From Scortum barcoo (taxonomy: Eukaryota; Chordata; Actinopteri; Centrarchiformes; Terapontidae), in the NCBI GenBank assembly GCA_023238725.1, contig CM041552.1, forward strand, positions 17,520,487 to 17,584,486: 64,000 nt of DNA. Reading direction: 5' to 3'. Position numbers and translations under genes: made by a program. The notes beneath the pieces are model-generated. The model was not told the DNA's origin. It saw only the letters and a program-made list of their open reading frames with translations, and made no database searches. Shown here one piece after another: positions 32,887 to 45,959 of the stretch; within the stretch, counting starts at the first letter, position 1, and each line of letters opens with the position of its first letter.

Positions 32887-32963
<77 letters not shown>
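32887..32963. repeat. (AT)n microsatellite
   Basis: An uninterrupted AT run of about 77 bp in ypel2 intron 1, directly after the dispersed repeat at 32635. Confidence 0.97.
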
Positions 32964-32968
<5 letters not shown>

Positions 32969-33335
32969 ATCAAGCTGCAACATCTTTAATTAGATAAATA
33001 AACTGCCGTGTCGGTTCTGTGAGGCAGGACGCTGCATAAACTTCCTCCTTGTCCTCAGTCCTGAAATGACCGTGTGGATAAAACACGCTCTGGGTTAAAC
33101 GTCAGTCTGTGTGTGTGTGTGTGGAGGGGGGTCAGCTCCGACAACTGTACTGAGCGTGTCTTTGTGCCCCAGTCCCACACCGCTGGCACCGAGTCAGAGG
33201 AGAGAAAACAAGGGCACATCTCACTGCCTTATTTATTTATATCCCCCAGTCCTTCCCATCAGCACTGGGGGCCTTTATCAGCCTCTATCCAACACTAAAA
33301 ACAATCATATTGCAGAGCAGTAAAGTAAAGAGGCC

Positions 33336-33372
33336 TCTCTCTCTCTGTTCTCTCTCTCTCTCTCTCTCTCTC
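33336..33372. repeat. (CT)n microsatellite
   Basis: A CT run with one GTT interruption, in ypel2 intron 1. Confidence 0.95.
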
Positions 33373-34089
33373 GTTTGTCCTGAACTCACAGAGGCCTCCT
33401 ACTCCCATTCAGCATTTTATTAGTTTTTCCAGATGGTTCAGTAAAGACAGACAGGAAGGAGAGGAGACCGAATGGGTGATGTAACATCGTATAAAGACCA
33501 AGTTAGTGAAGTCATTACAGAATCTTACAGCGTCACAGTGCTGTAAACTAGAAAGGTGTTTGGTTTAGTCAGTTACTCAGAAAGAGTAGTGGAATAAATC
33601 AGCAGGTACACAGTGAAAGTTGCATATCCTCCTCAACAACGTTATGAAAAGAAGCACCGGGGAATTAAATTAGATTAAATTCTGTGATTGATGGGTTGTG
33701 TTTAGCACTGAAGCTACAGTGTTGAAATCCCAATTAAAGTTGTATGAAGCAATAAAACCACGAGGCAGAGAGCGCAGGCCCCCCGAACCGCTGAGTTTCT
33801 CCTGTGCAGTTGGTCAAAACACACTTCCCGTCCTCGTGGCCCCGAGCTTCTGGGATGGGTTCCCAGGCCAGCTCACTAATCTTTTCAGTCACTGGGGCAC
33901 ACCAGCAAAAGTATTTCAAGGGCTCGGTCTATTTGGATATCGTGGAGGGAGCAGAGTGCGATCCTCACAGTTGTGCTAGGCTAAGCAGATTATCCCTGCA
34001 GCCTCATAGACTTAAATACAGAATGTGAGCGAGCCTCGCTGCCCGCGTGTGCTGCATCAGACCAGAGACGTCTGCAGCTAATTATAATT

Positions 34090-34250
34090 TATGATCAGTC
34101 CTCTGCCATGTTTTGTCAAATGATTAGTTATTTTGTCTTTAAAATGCCATACAATTGTGAAAAATGGACGACATGTTGTCCCATTTCATTTAAAACTTTC
34201 CAAAAAGGCATTCAAATGTATATCAGTTAAAATGGTGTAAAAGTTCATGA
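34090..34250 (+). repeat. copy of the AT-rich dispersed repeat family
   Basis: AAATGATTAGTTATTTTGTCTTTAAAATGCCA, TGTGAAAAATGG and CATTCAAATGTATATCAGTTAAAATGG follow the landmark order of the other copies. It is decayed and boundaries are approximate. Confidence 0.4.
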
Positions 34251-35098
34251 TCCTCATATACCTCATATATAACAAGTGTAAGAGCTCACAGCCATGCTTG
34301 CATCACTGTGAAGTCGCACTTATAGCCGTGGTTTGAGATAATTGCTCCATTATTATTAAAATTCATATTTAACAGGTATAATGTTTACCATGTACAGCAT
34401 TTTATCTTAGCATGTTTACATATTGTGTTTGATTAGCTTTTGCAGGTATTTAGTCAGTAACTGCTACAACAACATAAACAAACATAAGCAAAAATCCTGT
34501 ATTGGCTGACAGTAGTGCAAGAGGAAAGGTCAGTGTATCTGAAAAGTCAATAGGACCAAATAACTTTGAAATTCCTAATGGAAATATTTTATTGTCTGTC
34601 CTTGCTTTTGTGGCCCAAACTGTCCCCTCCACCAGTCCTGGCCTCATTTTGGTGGTTTCCTGTGAACTTGCACTGTGTTTAAATCTCATTTCTCCTAAAG
34701 TGGAATCTCTTCAGCATTGCCAGCTCAAATTTGAAGTGTGAAATTTAGTGACTCAGCCTGGAACCCAAGCAGTTCTCATTAATAATTCACAATGTCCTGT
34801 CACATCTTAGCTTTTTTTGAGGCTTTGAGAGCTTCACAGACGCAGGCGGGTGGGAGAGCAGACGGTAATCCCATTAGCAGTTATTCACCTGTGGCTCAGT
34901 TTGCAGCACCAGTTTAAGGGAGCAGCTGTTACACAACCACGTACCCATCAGTTGTTCTCTCGCCCTCCCTGTTGTTGCCTCAGGTGTTCGCCTCCCAACC
35001 CACCGCCCACCACGGCCCTCACCTGTGTGTTGCGGTGCTTCCCCTGTGAGCCGACCTGGGCTGGCAGTCCCTTCTTGCACCGCCCGCCAACCCCGCCC

Positions 35099-38000
35099 AT
35101 GGTCAGAATGACGCGCTCCAAGACCTTCCAGGCATACCTGCCGAGCTGCCACCGAACCTACAGCTGCATCCACTGCCGAGCTCACCTGGCCAACCATGAC
35201 GAGCTCATCTCCAAGGTAACCGGCGGCACCAGCAGCACTCTGCTCTCGTGACCAGACGCAACATGCCTACAGTGGTTGTCCCCGGAAACCATTAGGACTG
35301 TACTTGAGCAGCTAATTATTACAGATTGGAGTTCACAATCAGATGTGCGTCATGTTTTGTTGTATGACAGGTGTTTTACTGCACAAACAAGCTATTTACT
35401 GTGTAGTTTTTGCCTCTTTAAATTTATAGCACAGCTAGTATTTCACAATAGAATTTAGAGGGGTTAACAGCAATTAAAAGGACAAGCATTGAAGATTAAA
35501 GAAGAGGTACAACGGATGAGGAATTATAAAAATAAACACCTGTATGCCCGTGTCAGCCGCCGCGCCGTCGCCTGTGGATGGATTGTTATAAGCTGTTTAG
35601 TGAATGGGATTATGAATGCATTATCACTTTTTCTGCATGCGTTTACGAAAACACCGCTCACCTGCGTACCGAGCGCTTTGACCAGTCATGACACAGCCAC
35701 GTAAATCTGTTTAATGTGTCTCCCCAGTAGCAGCTTTCGTGTTGCATCAAATAAAGGCCTGCGAGAAAACAACTGCACTGCATTGTGGTAAAGCTACTTG
35801 TGCATTAGTCAAGCATGATGTTATCAGCAACATACGGGCTGCCACCAAGAGACTACGCACCAGTTTAAAGTCAATGTTAAAATAGATTTTGTCCACAGGT
35901 TTTAAAATAAGAGCCTCTATTATAAGCCAAGGCCTGCGTCGAATCAACATGTGGGCGTTTTTATAAGGAAACCAAACCAGGACTCTTATTTGACTGAAGC
36001 ATTATGGCAACATAATAGCACACTTATGTGATTTTATGGGGTTATTACACTTTATGAAAGGGCAGAGTATCTTTTCAGCCTTTTCATCCTCATCTTGCCT
36101 TGTCTTTGCAGTCGTTCCAGGGCAGCCAAGGCAGAGCCTACCTGTTCAACTCAGTGTGAGTATTCCTCCATTTCAAACCCACTTGCTTGCAAATGGCCTT
36201 GTGTTTGACGTTAAGTGTTTGGGAAAAACAAAACAAAAACTGGGCTTAGATGGGAGACAAGTGATCTAACATGCTCAGGTTAATAATGCATTTTTTTCGA
36301 TGTAGCAGTTGTGTTGTTTTGGTGTAGACAGTGCCGGCGCCTGTGCCTCGGAGTGCTGTCATTACCAGCTGAATTGAGTGTGAAAATTAGGCTGTTTGAA
36401 TCTGTGCTTCGCGGCCTGGTGCCCTATCAGTATGTACTGTGTGAGTGGGTGTGAGGCAGTGACTCACACTGAGCACATCACACACTGCGTGCAACTGAGC
36501 AACTTGCACAACACTGTTTTTTGTTTTGTTTTTTTTACTTCTGTCTCTCTTTGCATCTCCTCTCTTTCCCTTCGGTCTCCTCACCACCACCCCTTTCTCC
36601 CTCCCTCAGGGTGAACGTCGGGTGTGGCCCCGCAGAGGAGAGAGTCCTGCTCACGGGCCTTCACGCTGTGGCAGATATCTACTGTGAGAACTGCAAGACG
36701 ACCCTGGGCTGGAAATACGTAAGTGTCCTCGGCTGATTTGATGCACATGCACCACAGGCTGCATCCAAGGTTAGGGGACGACAAACTGGGAGGTCGTTAT
36801 TATAGCACACCCTAATTTTATATTTGGACCTCCTCTTCTTTGTGGGTCAGTGCAGCGGTACAGCTGTGGGTTGAATTAATTAATTGAGAAGTCTTTAGGT
36901 GTCTCATGTGGCAAGTTTTTAACGTTTTGTGGTAGTGAGAAACATCTGGATCAACAGTCAATACATTCAGATTATTCCTATGGTTTTAACAGTAGATGTG
37001 GACTTATACCATAGTTAATAAATATAATTTCATCATATTTGTCATTCTAATTGACATTAGAGCCATATACACAGTGAAAGTCTTAGTAAAGCTGTGGTAT
37101 AGCTTGTCAAAATACACGTGCAGGATGTATTTAGTATAGGAGGTATTTTAGGTCCCATGTCAGGGTGAAGAAAACAGGATCCACACATGTTAGCTGTCCT
37201 CACATATCAACAGAGCTGAGCATGGGCAGCTGTCACTAGTGAACCCTGTCAGCACGGAGGTGAGAGTTTACACCAAAGGACATGTGACTGTATCCTTAAG
37301 GGGTTAACACACATACACACACAGTATCCTTGTTGTTTGACTTCTGAGAAGCCTCCATTGACCGGCACTCTTTGCCTAACCTCTAACCATAACATTCGCT
37401 GCTATGTGTCCGACCTTAAACATGATTCTTTACCCTTCCAGCCTAAAAATAAGTATTTTCCTTATGACGCCTGGTGAACACCTGGCGGACCAGCCTCAAA
37501 AGTAGATACTTTTCTGGGTAGTTTCTATTCCTGTCAGGACCCCACAAGGCAGGGAAAAACAGAGGTCACATGCATGCACAAGCGCACAGACACTAGATAG
37601 CACTTAATGGACAGCCGCCATTAATATCAGTTGCAGCGGTATTGATTTTCTGCAGTCGTCAAAGTTCTATTGAGAGGCTTGACCTACTGCACTTTTAAAC
37701 TGAGAAATCTGATAACATGCCTCTGCGGCTCTGAACCAGAATAGCCAAAGACAAAAACAAGGCAGAGACAAGCCCCGCAGTCAAGAGCATTTGTGTCAGG
37801 TTTACAGTGACCGAGGGGCTTTTGAGCAACAATACAAGGTTGTTACTGGAGGTGGAGCTGTCATTTTGTATCGTGTTTTGTAGTGCTGATTAGCAGCTTT
37901 GCTGAAAAATGGAAATACAGATCTTGAGCTGTGTCAGAATGATTCCCATAAAGGATATAGTTTTTTTAAAGGATTAAACATCCTTTAAAGAAACTGTATC

Positions 38001-38261
38001 ATTTAATACAAAAAAACACCATAAAAACAGGATTTAACCTCCAAGAGACCTTTCTAAGTTGGCTTTACAATTTCTTCTATCACTGTCAGTCACTGGGGCC
38101 AAAAGAAATCCAAATTTGGGGATATGGGAAGTTGAACAGACTGAGGTGGGATTAGCGAGCTGCAGCCGCCGCAGCTGAGCACGATCACGTGACCACCGTG
38201 AGAGACATCTGTTAATTAAAAACACTCCTAATATTTTATTTAAAACAGCATATTGAACATT

Positions 38262-38293
<32 letters not shown>

Positions 38294-39550
38294 GTATATG
38301 TGTGTGTGTGTGTGTGTGTTTTAGAGGAATGAAAATGATCTCACAGCTCTGTATACATACTGACGTTAAAGCAGCTCAGTGGAACATTTCCTTTTGTGTT
38401 GGTTTTGGCGGTCCCTGTGGACAAAGGTGGTAGTATTTCAGCTAATGTTAGGATACATGTTAGCCTCACGCTCCACTGCGAGGAGAAGACTCCATTAGGA
38501 AACAGGCGGACCTTCAGTTAGTGGCAAAGATCCGACCTAGTGACAGGCATTAAGAAAAACCATTAGAAACAAACAAATAAAAATAGCCAGCCCCCTCGCT
38601 GTTGGTCTTGTTTGTGTATGTAGGTCATATAGAGGCATTGGAATTTAACTGAGACTGTTTCATAACCTTTTAAAAGCTCCATAGAGCTTGTTTAAGCTGG
38701 TATAATATTGAGTATTTTCACCATCTTTGTTTAGAACAAACGTGCTAAGGTTTGCGCATTAGTACTATTTAGCCAAAAAGACAAAGTATTAGCCACTTAG
38801 CCAGACTTGCTTACACATGCAGCCTTAGTCGGCATCTGCTGGCATCATTTTGATCTTGTAGCTTCCATTAACTTGATTCTCTCACTGGATTTAGATTTTA
38901 TATGTATGAAGGGAAAACTAATAAATGAAGGGTGAAAATGAATAATTGTGGTCTTAGTTGACTTTCTTTTCTGGCATTTCCTATAAATCCCATTCATATT
39001 TTCCAGAGGAATTTTGGATTACACAATCAACAGGAGAAATGCATGTTTCAGCCTGTAAAATAAGAGCAGACTCTACATCAGTGTTGGCTGTTGCGAGGCT
39101 CAAACCTGTGTTCTTTTGGTTTCTTAGCGTTTAGGGGGCTCATTCCCGCCAGTATAAGGAATGACGATACTGTCCAGTCAGAGTTTTTGGTCCTGCAGGC
39201 TCCTCTGCAGTGTTTAGTGACTGATGGTTATATAACCAGCTTCCAAAGAGCCAGTCGCAGAGACAGGCCAGGATTGAGTCAAGGATTTTCAGCTGAAAAG
39301 ACTGCCACGAGCAGCGGCATTGGCTGCTTTCTTTTTTTATGCTACATGTCTTTTTCTAACCATCCAACTGTCTGTCAAAGATATAAACATGCTGTTATTC
39401 TCTGTCCATCTGTCCTTTGAGTTAAATACTGTCTCTCCTGTCCTCTGCCACACCCTCCAGGAGCATGCCTTTGAGAGCAGTCAGAAGTATAAAGAGGGCA
39501 AGTTCATCATTGAGCTGGCCCACATGATCAAGGACAACGGCTGGGACTGA
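35099..39550 (+). CDS. ypel2: Yippee-like 2, complete coding sequence
   Basis: Four coding exons: 35099-35215 (ATG at 35099), 36112-36155, 36610-36718 and 39461-39550 (stop 39548-39550). They join in frame to exactly 119 aa, the size of vertebrate YPEL1/2/4. Upstream, the start exon probably begins at the acceptor ending at 34983. YPEL proteins are small zinc-binding proteins found at centrosome/nucleolus/spindle and, through one member, in CTLH E3 ligase complexes. The Yippee zinc-site cysteines are seen as [14 protein letters not shown] (CxxC) and later [10 protein letters not shown] (CxxC), with [21 protein letters not shown] and [18 protein letters not shown] between. The C-terminus is [19 protein letters not shown] and the final WD match YPEL2; GKF instead of GKY is YPEL1-like. 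Residue 3 is Arg rather than Lys. Adjacency to gdpd1 supports YPEL2. Confidence 0.96.
36719..39460. other. ypel2: ypel2 intron 3: no gene seen
   Basis: A 2.7-kb intron, AT-rich, with a CA-TA-TG palindromic microsatellite at 38262-38319. No exon is needed, since the flanking exons join in phase 0. A GC-richer segment at about 38140-38220 contains GCAGCCGCCGCAGCTGAGC; its role is unknown. Confidence 0.5.
38262..38319. repeat. palindromic (CA)n(TA)n(TG)n compound microsatellite
   Basis: A CA run, then a TA run, then GTATATG and a TG run, so the left arm is close to the reverse complement of the right. Located in ypel2 intron 3. Confidence 0.95.
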
Positions 39551-39731
39551 GGGACGAGCAGCCGGGACACGACCACAGCAGAGGGAAGGGGGGGCTGGGT
39601 GACTGGATGGACGGTGGGGGAGGAGGGGGGTCGTGTGTGGTGGCTGAGTGTGTGACTTTGGTTTGGCTGATTTACCATTAACCTCTGTAACTCTCTGCCC
39701 ATCCCTCTCTACCACGCCTCTTGATGTACAC

Positions 39732-39762
<31 letters not shown>

Positions 39763-42150
39763 TCAAGGTCCATCCCAGCTTGACAGAGAGACAGACTAGG
39801 CAGGCTTGTATGCAGCTAGCAGGACTAGATGACTGGCCAGCAAGACAAAGACGTCTCGTTTTCACCTTTTTTTTTTGTTTTGTTTTTACTGATGATTCAA
39901 TAGCTTTTAAAAAGGTGGCGACACTCCCTCTGTACGTGCTGGGAGATCATTCAGTGGAAATGTAGCCAGAAGGAGGCCAGTTAGGTCAGCCTGGCGGGGT
40001 TCGCTGGCTGCGGCTGAAGAGCTGTCGGGCATTCACTCTGTCCCCGGCTTGAATGAGATGACCTAAGATGATTATAGCAAATCCAGCTGATCTGGGCCAT
40101 GCCAGCTGGGCCAGTGATGAGGCCTGGCGCTGAGGCTTGGCACGGAGGCCCAAGCACATGGGCGTTGGGGTTATGTGTGGCGGGGGTTGGGTGCGGGGAC
40201 TGCCGCCCACCAGGCCACTCACTCAGCACCGTTGGGGAGAGGAAGATCCTGATCCAGTTATGCAGTGGCTTTGATGGCTTCTGGCTGGGATCCACTCCGC
40301 GTCTTGCCAGCGATGCAGCTCAGGATGAGCAGGGTGGGCAGAGAGTGAAACAGATACAGACAGACAGCCACCAGCTTGTCCTAAAACCTCACAGGAATTT
40401 GCCCTTGCAGCAGCGAAAGCACCTCCCCTGGGTTTTTATTCATCCTTCGATACGACGCGTCGTGTAAAGCGATCTGCAGATCCTTACCGTGTATGTCTGG
40501 TGTCGGTGGACGCTTTGCTGCGTCCACCTTTGTTACTTGGCCGGATAGAATTACACAACATAAGCGCGTGTCAGGTGGACGACTTTGGCTGGGATTCCCA
40601 AAGGTTTGGGAGCTCTGTGAGCATCTCTCTGCTGCTGTAGGTCGATGAGCAAAGGTGATGAAGCTCTGCAGGCATTGAGGTCAGGGGCAGCTAGTGATCT
40701 GTCAGGCACAAACACAACAGTTTGATTTGAGGAAATAAATGGCCAATGCATGACTGGTTTCATGCCAAGGGAAAATGCAAATAGTAAAAAAAGTTACTAC
40801 TTTTATTGAAGTTACGAGGTAAATACATGACCACAGAGGCATGTACAGTAGATGCTTATATATAAAAGGTAATCACTCTTAGGCTCTCTTTCAGTCTGGG
40901 ATGACTGATGTTCGACTGCTGTTACAAAGATCTTCACTAACTGGCCCTCACAAAACATTATAGCAACCTACTGGGCAACATTGTTAAGCAATGTACTCGA
41001 TAGAGCTACTTACTTACTATTTTCCATAATCTGCTTGGGTTTTGCCCCATTTTTCTTTTCATAGTTTCAGTTAGCTTACTAAATACTTCTCATGCATCAT
41101 GGGCCTTTGAGTTCTATTATCTGGGTGAAATATGAGGTAACATTAATGGGAAGCATTGCTCAGGTGACTTTTTCTTTGCTAAGGCCAGGATCCTATGTAT
41201 GCGCTGGATGTGTCATTCTCTGATGGAAATGTAATATTTTCACACGAGAGCATCCGTCACAGCTGCCTCCATCCCGTGGAAATGCAACGTCAAGGCATGC
41301 ATGAAGTAAAAACTGTGTTCTGACCAGTTTTGTGCTCAGTCCTCATCACGTTTTCTTTTAGTAAAAAGAACATTTCGTGTGTGTTGAGGTTGCAATGAAA
41401 CCTTGTGCTGTAATACGACATCTGATCAGTTTGAGCTCTGAGATCCTTTTGGCACAAAAGCAAATACAGATTAACTGTGATCCTGGTTTAGAAAAGTAAA
41501 CTTAGTTGCCCTGTTTGTCACACATAGTTTCCCCCGTTGTTGCGAACATTGCTCGAGAAGTTGCCCTGTATATGGAGATTGTTTTTCAGTGCTCTCAACT
41601 TACAACCAAACCCAAACAGATAACTCTCTTCAGTAACACTCAGCAGCTGAGTGCTCAGTCAGAGGCTGCGACACGAAACCCAGCACAACCAAAGAACCTA
41701 CCCATCAACAATAAATTGACCAAACAAAAGATCTCATTTTGCTTGGGCAAAGTGCTGCAAGGCAAGGGGGTGTGTGTAGCTGAAAGCCAAGGTTGTGGAT
41801 AGCCTTTCTCTGTGATATATATATAATGCATTATGATTTTGTAAACAAAAGATCTTAATATATGAATATATTCTATTTACTGTATTCACCACGAGGATTA
41901 CCATTCATGTCAACCTCTGTGTTACAGACTGTAAATAGTGTTAATGTATTGTGTTTTATCTATGATCCATGCAATGATGAATGAATATGATTTAGGTCAT
42001 GTCATGCTTTCTCTCTGGTACCCCACATTGGCTGTACGATACTACTTTTTTACTGAAAATGTTTCAATTTTAATGTCTTTTGTAAAGGAGGATGCTGATG
42101 TTGACTATATATCATTGGATCTTCATCTAATAAAATGCACCTTGATATCT
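39551..42150 (+). other. ypel2: ypel2 3'UTR
   Basis: About 2.6 kb from the stop to the poly(A) signal at 42129. It begins G-rich with a CA run (39728-39763), has an unusually GC-rich non-repetitive part at about 39960-40330 (CAGCCTGGCGGGG, GCCCAAGCACATGGGCG), then becomes AU-rich. Long conserved 3'UTRs are known for YPEL genes. The open frames inside are not supported. Confidence 0.6.
42129..42134 (+). terminator. ypel2: likely polyadenylation signal of ypel2
   Basis: AATAAA, followed about 30 bp later by a T/GT-rich element (TTTAGTGTTTTGTTCTC). It is the first AATAAA with a good downstream element in this 3'UTR. Confidence 0.6.
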
Positions 42151-42154
42151 GTAT

Positions 42155-45040
42155 GGAATTTAGTGTTTTGTTCTCAGTATTGGGCACCATGCTCTTTAAA
42201 GGGGTACTACCATGATTGTTTTCTATGCATTTTAGGTCACTGGAAACAGATCTTTTTGAAAACTTCTTCTGTTGTTTCTTCGTGTAACAAGCATGCACCT
42301 GAGTTGTGGTTGAGGAGAGAAATCGAAGCTTGAAGGCTCTTATAGCCAAAATTTGTAAATGATATAAGGATATAAACCATTTGGAGAAAGTCCTTTATAG
42401 TATGTTTAGCGTCAGCTAAAAAGCAAAATGTTTTCTTCATACTACTTCACATTTCTTCATCATTTGAACTAATCAACCAGTTTAAATTAACCTTTAATTA
42501 AAATTTCTATGATTTTTATGCTGTTTTCCTAAAATCTGTGCCGAGTTAGAGCTTGTGCTCAAATGGCAGCCTTGTCTGTGACGTAGATAACTAATGTGAC
42601 CCTCAGGTCTTGTTTTTGCAGATTATAGATGCAAGTACAGCTTTAGCACACTAATAATATTCTACACCCGTGCTAACAGAAATGGTGAGAAAAATGAGTC
42701 ATTCACACCACTTGTGAGGTGGATGTTTGTGTGAATTGACCAGGCATCATCAGACGACATGGGCGCAAAGCCTGCTGAGATATCTGATGGTGACATTTTA
42801 TTGTCCCCATGGTAACAAGTGCATCATCTGTTACTATTGGTGGGACTGGGGGAGATACAACAGCAGCACTTTAATATAGAAAATAAGGTTAAGGATAGAT
42901 GCTTGTGATGTTTTCTGTGAGATTTGAAGATGTGTGTGTGTTAGCGTGTGTCTGCGGAGGAGGGGCTGTGAGAGTCACTCCTGTTAGTCATACATTAATC
43001 AAGCATCCTGTCATGCTTACTTTCCTCCCATCTCTTTCTAATTCCTACTCCTCTCCTTTCTCATGTCTTGCTCTCCCTCTCACCTCCCATCATCATCCTC
43101 TCCTCCCTCTGTCCTCCTCTGTCTCTCCCTGTGGTGTGGTTTCCAGTGATCCTCCTGGGCTGATTCCTCTCTCTGTCCGACTTGGCTAACCCACTCCAAA
43201 TCTCACTGCAGCAGATGGTACTGTGTTTGCATTGGGCCGGGTCTCCTAGCAACCCCGTCTCTCTCTCTCTCTCTCTCTCTCTTTTCCTAAAGCAAAGCAG
43301 TGGAGGAGTTGGTGTCATGCACTGTCTGGGTCTGCCATGCCCACCCCTCCTCTGTCTCTTTGATTGACCCGACCACCTCTCTCGTGTGCTGATGTCTATG
43401 TTTACGTCTGTGTCTCTGTCTCTCTCTCGGAAGCAAAAGTAGGGCAGGGGCTGACTGTCTGGATTACTATACATGTGTAATGATTAAATTTGATGTGAAA
43501 ATGGGCAAAGCAGGACACGGCAACGGCAATGTGATTTGTAACCCTATGTGACCTAGATTTTTTACAGATGTTCACATATATTGTGGCAGCAGGGAGAGAT
43601 CACATCTGGGTCACGTAGGGTTTAAATTTAGCCCACATTCATAGTATTTCTAGCCGCTAAAACCTGCAAATGTCTGTTTAGATGTTTTCTTCATTGTTAC
43701 GTGATCCGAAATTTAAAGAGGTTGTCATCATCCTGGGAGACATGCTGATGTAAACACATCATCGGTCTGCATGTAGGAACATGAGACGCTGTAGATGCAG
43801 TCTGCACCAGGCAGCAACATACAGACACACACACACACACACACACACGTATACAAACATGCAAACACACACACACACATACTGCACTTTACAAAGACAG
43901 CAGGGCAGATAAGGAATTGCATCCTAACATGACATCAGTTGTTTTACTTTCATGCTGCCTCTGGCCTGCAGACACACTCACTCACAAGCCTTAAATAAAG
44001 CTTTACCAAACAGTCTACTTCATTGGTTCCTCTTCTCTCTTAATTAATGAAAGATGGTGTGGTTTACAGCAGATAGAGGCAAACAATATATGAATATTGT
44101 CTAAACAAGAACTACACATTGAATGTTTCTAAGACAGAATAATTAAAAACTCTCAGTCTTAATGTGCAATTAATTGAGCAAGTACAGAGTAGCAATGCTT
44201 GGAAGTCTTTTTTCACAATCAGGAGTTGATTATTTCCTTATCTCAAAGTACCAAACCTTGTTTGCTCACCATAATGGGTTCATTTATCTCATTATCTTGA
44301 GAAAACAAAGCATCCTCTTTTTTATGTTTCATATTTGTGCTGTACTTCATGAACTTTTGCCATTTGCTGTAAGAATGTTTTCACTAGTGATTTGATATGA
44401 GGGTATTTAAATTATGGCTAATTATTGTAAAGAATAGGATTACGTATGGTTGTCAGTTTAAAACAAGATGTGTTACCCTCCATTCTCGTTGGCTTAGGGA
44501 AACTAGAAAAAAAACACATGCATTGGTGGATGTTTGAATGGTATGATAAAGTGAGATTGTCTGGTTTAGAGTTGGCACAGTGAAGTTTATGACAGTGATC
44601 TGGAAGGCTAAAATCAGGTGTGATCAAATGAACAAGACATTCATTTTCAAGTTCTCCATAATTATAACATGATTTCCATCTTCTTGTTACAAATTACCTG
44701 GATAAATCATCCTCGTTTTCTCAAGATAACAAAATAATTAACCTGTGATCTTGAGATGACAACAATAAAAAATAATTGCAAGCACGGCTGTTCTTGGCCT
44801 CTGTGAAAATGCCTAGGTACATAAATGTGTGATTTAAAATAATAATGATGATTAAATCCACTGATAAGATGAGTGGATGATCAAGTGTTCCTCATTGAAA
44901 ATTTTTTTTTAACCTTACAATGCCTGACATTTTCATCATCTTGTCCCCCATTTTAACTTTCTGACCTAAATCTAAAGGTCAAAACAAAAGTGCTTTATGT
45001 AATCTTGAACCTAATCTTAAAGGAAGACTTGACGTTGAAG
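42155..45040. other. intergenic, left part of the ypel2-hip1 gap: no gene seen
   Basis: AT-rich DNA with CT (43257-43281) and CA (43825-43848, 43865-43879) microsatellites. Short frames lack any family resemblance or splice context. Confidence 0.5.
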
Positions 45041-45044
45041 ATGA

Positions 45045-45540
45045 TGAAGTTAGATGAGAATCCCCTCTGGTGTCTATGTGAAGCAAGAGACAGCAGTCAG
45101 TTAGGTTAGCTTAGCATAAAGACTGGAAACAGATGAAAACAGCTAGCGTGGCTCTGTCAAATAGTGACAAAATACAACCACCAGTGTCCAATAGTTAACA
45201 AGTTATATCTCTCTTTTTTTAATCTGTACAAAAACAAAGTCTAAAAACTTCACCTAAGTTATGTGACAAATTATTTCTAACTCTGAATTATTGTTTTTAC
45301 ATTTTTTTGTACATATTAAACAAAGAACATATAAAGTGTTCTTAATGAGCTTTAGGGATGCTGTTAAAAGGACTTTGTTACCTTTGGGCAGAATCTGGGT
45401 AGCCGCTTTCCCCCGTTTACAATCTATATGTTAAGCTAAGCCAATAGTCTGCTGGCTCCAGCTTCATATTTACTGTACAGACAAGAGAGTGGTTATAACT
45501 CTTGGTGAGGAAGCGAATAAGCGTGTAACCCAAAAGTATT
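45045..45540. mobile_element. decayed fold-back (MITE-like) element
   Basis: The left part (45045-45150) has AGTTAGATGAGAATCCCCTC, GTCAGTTAGGTTAGCTTAGC and ATAAAGACTGGAAACAG. The right part (45390-45540) has CGTTTACAATCTATATGTTA, AGCTAAGCCAATAGTCTGCTGGC and CTTCATATTTACTGTACAGACAAGAGAGTGG. The right arm is a recognisable reverse complement of the left over roughly 90-100 bp with many mismatches (AGCTTAGCATAAAGACTGG against CAATCTATATGTTAAGCT). I recognise the sequence as a very abundant percomorph repeat, often near genes. No coding capacity. Ends are not precise. Confidence 0.65.
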
Positions 45541-45959
45541 CCTTCAAACTGATGTTGTGGCAACGTTTGGTCCTCACAAATGCAGACGTTCAGGAGCGCA
45601 ATCACACAGAAGCCTCCGAAGTCTCTAATGGCTCACAGAGTAATCATCCATCATGCACAGACAAACAAACAAACACACACACAAAACCACCACTGCGACT
45701 CTTCAGTATAGCTGAGGGAGAAAACACAATACAAATGGCAGCCACATGCCATGTTATGATGCCGCTGTCCCTGATTAATTGCTTTATTTTACTTTTCCAG
45801 CTGCATCTCACAGACAACACAGATGCTTAATCATCCCCCTTGAAGTCTGTTGACTCGTAGCACAAAGAACAACCCGCTGCTTCACGAGGGTGCTGAATTA
45901 CCCTTTTCTTTGTGCATTTTCAGTAAATAAAAACACGCTGTCTCACTTCTAAAAGCTTC

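Larger units (their letters stand above)
29437..34983. other. ypel2: ypel2 intron 1: microsatellites and dispersed repeats, no exon seen
   Basis: This long intron, if the first-exon model is right, runs from 29436 to the acceptor GTTGTTGCCTCAG at about 34983. It holds GT/CA/AT/CT microsatellites, a short 10-bp tandem repeat (GACCTCGGTC units, 32416-32446) and three dispersed-repeat copies. There are also GC-moderate, non-repetitive stretches such as 33.73-33.96 kb that could be regulatory. Frames present here show no family resemblance. Confidence 0.45.

Noticed and set aside
33698..34028. Overlapping frames of 60-93 aa on both strands
   Set aside because: No family resemblance or splice context. 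Composition is compatible with non-coding intron sequence.
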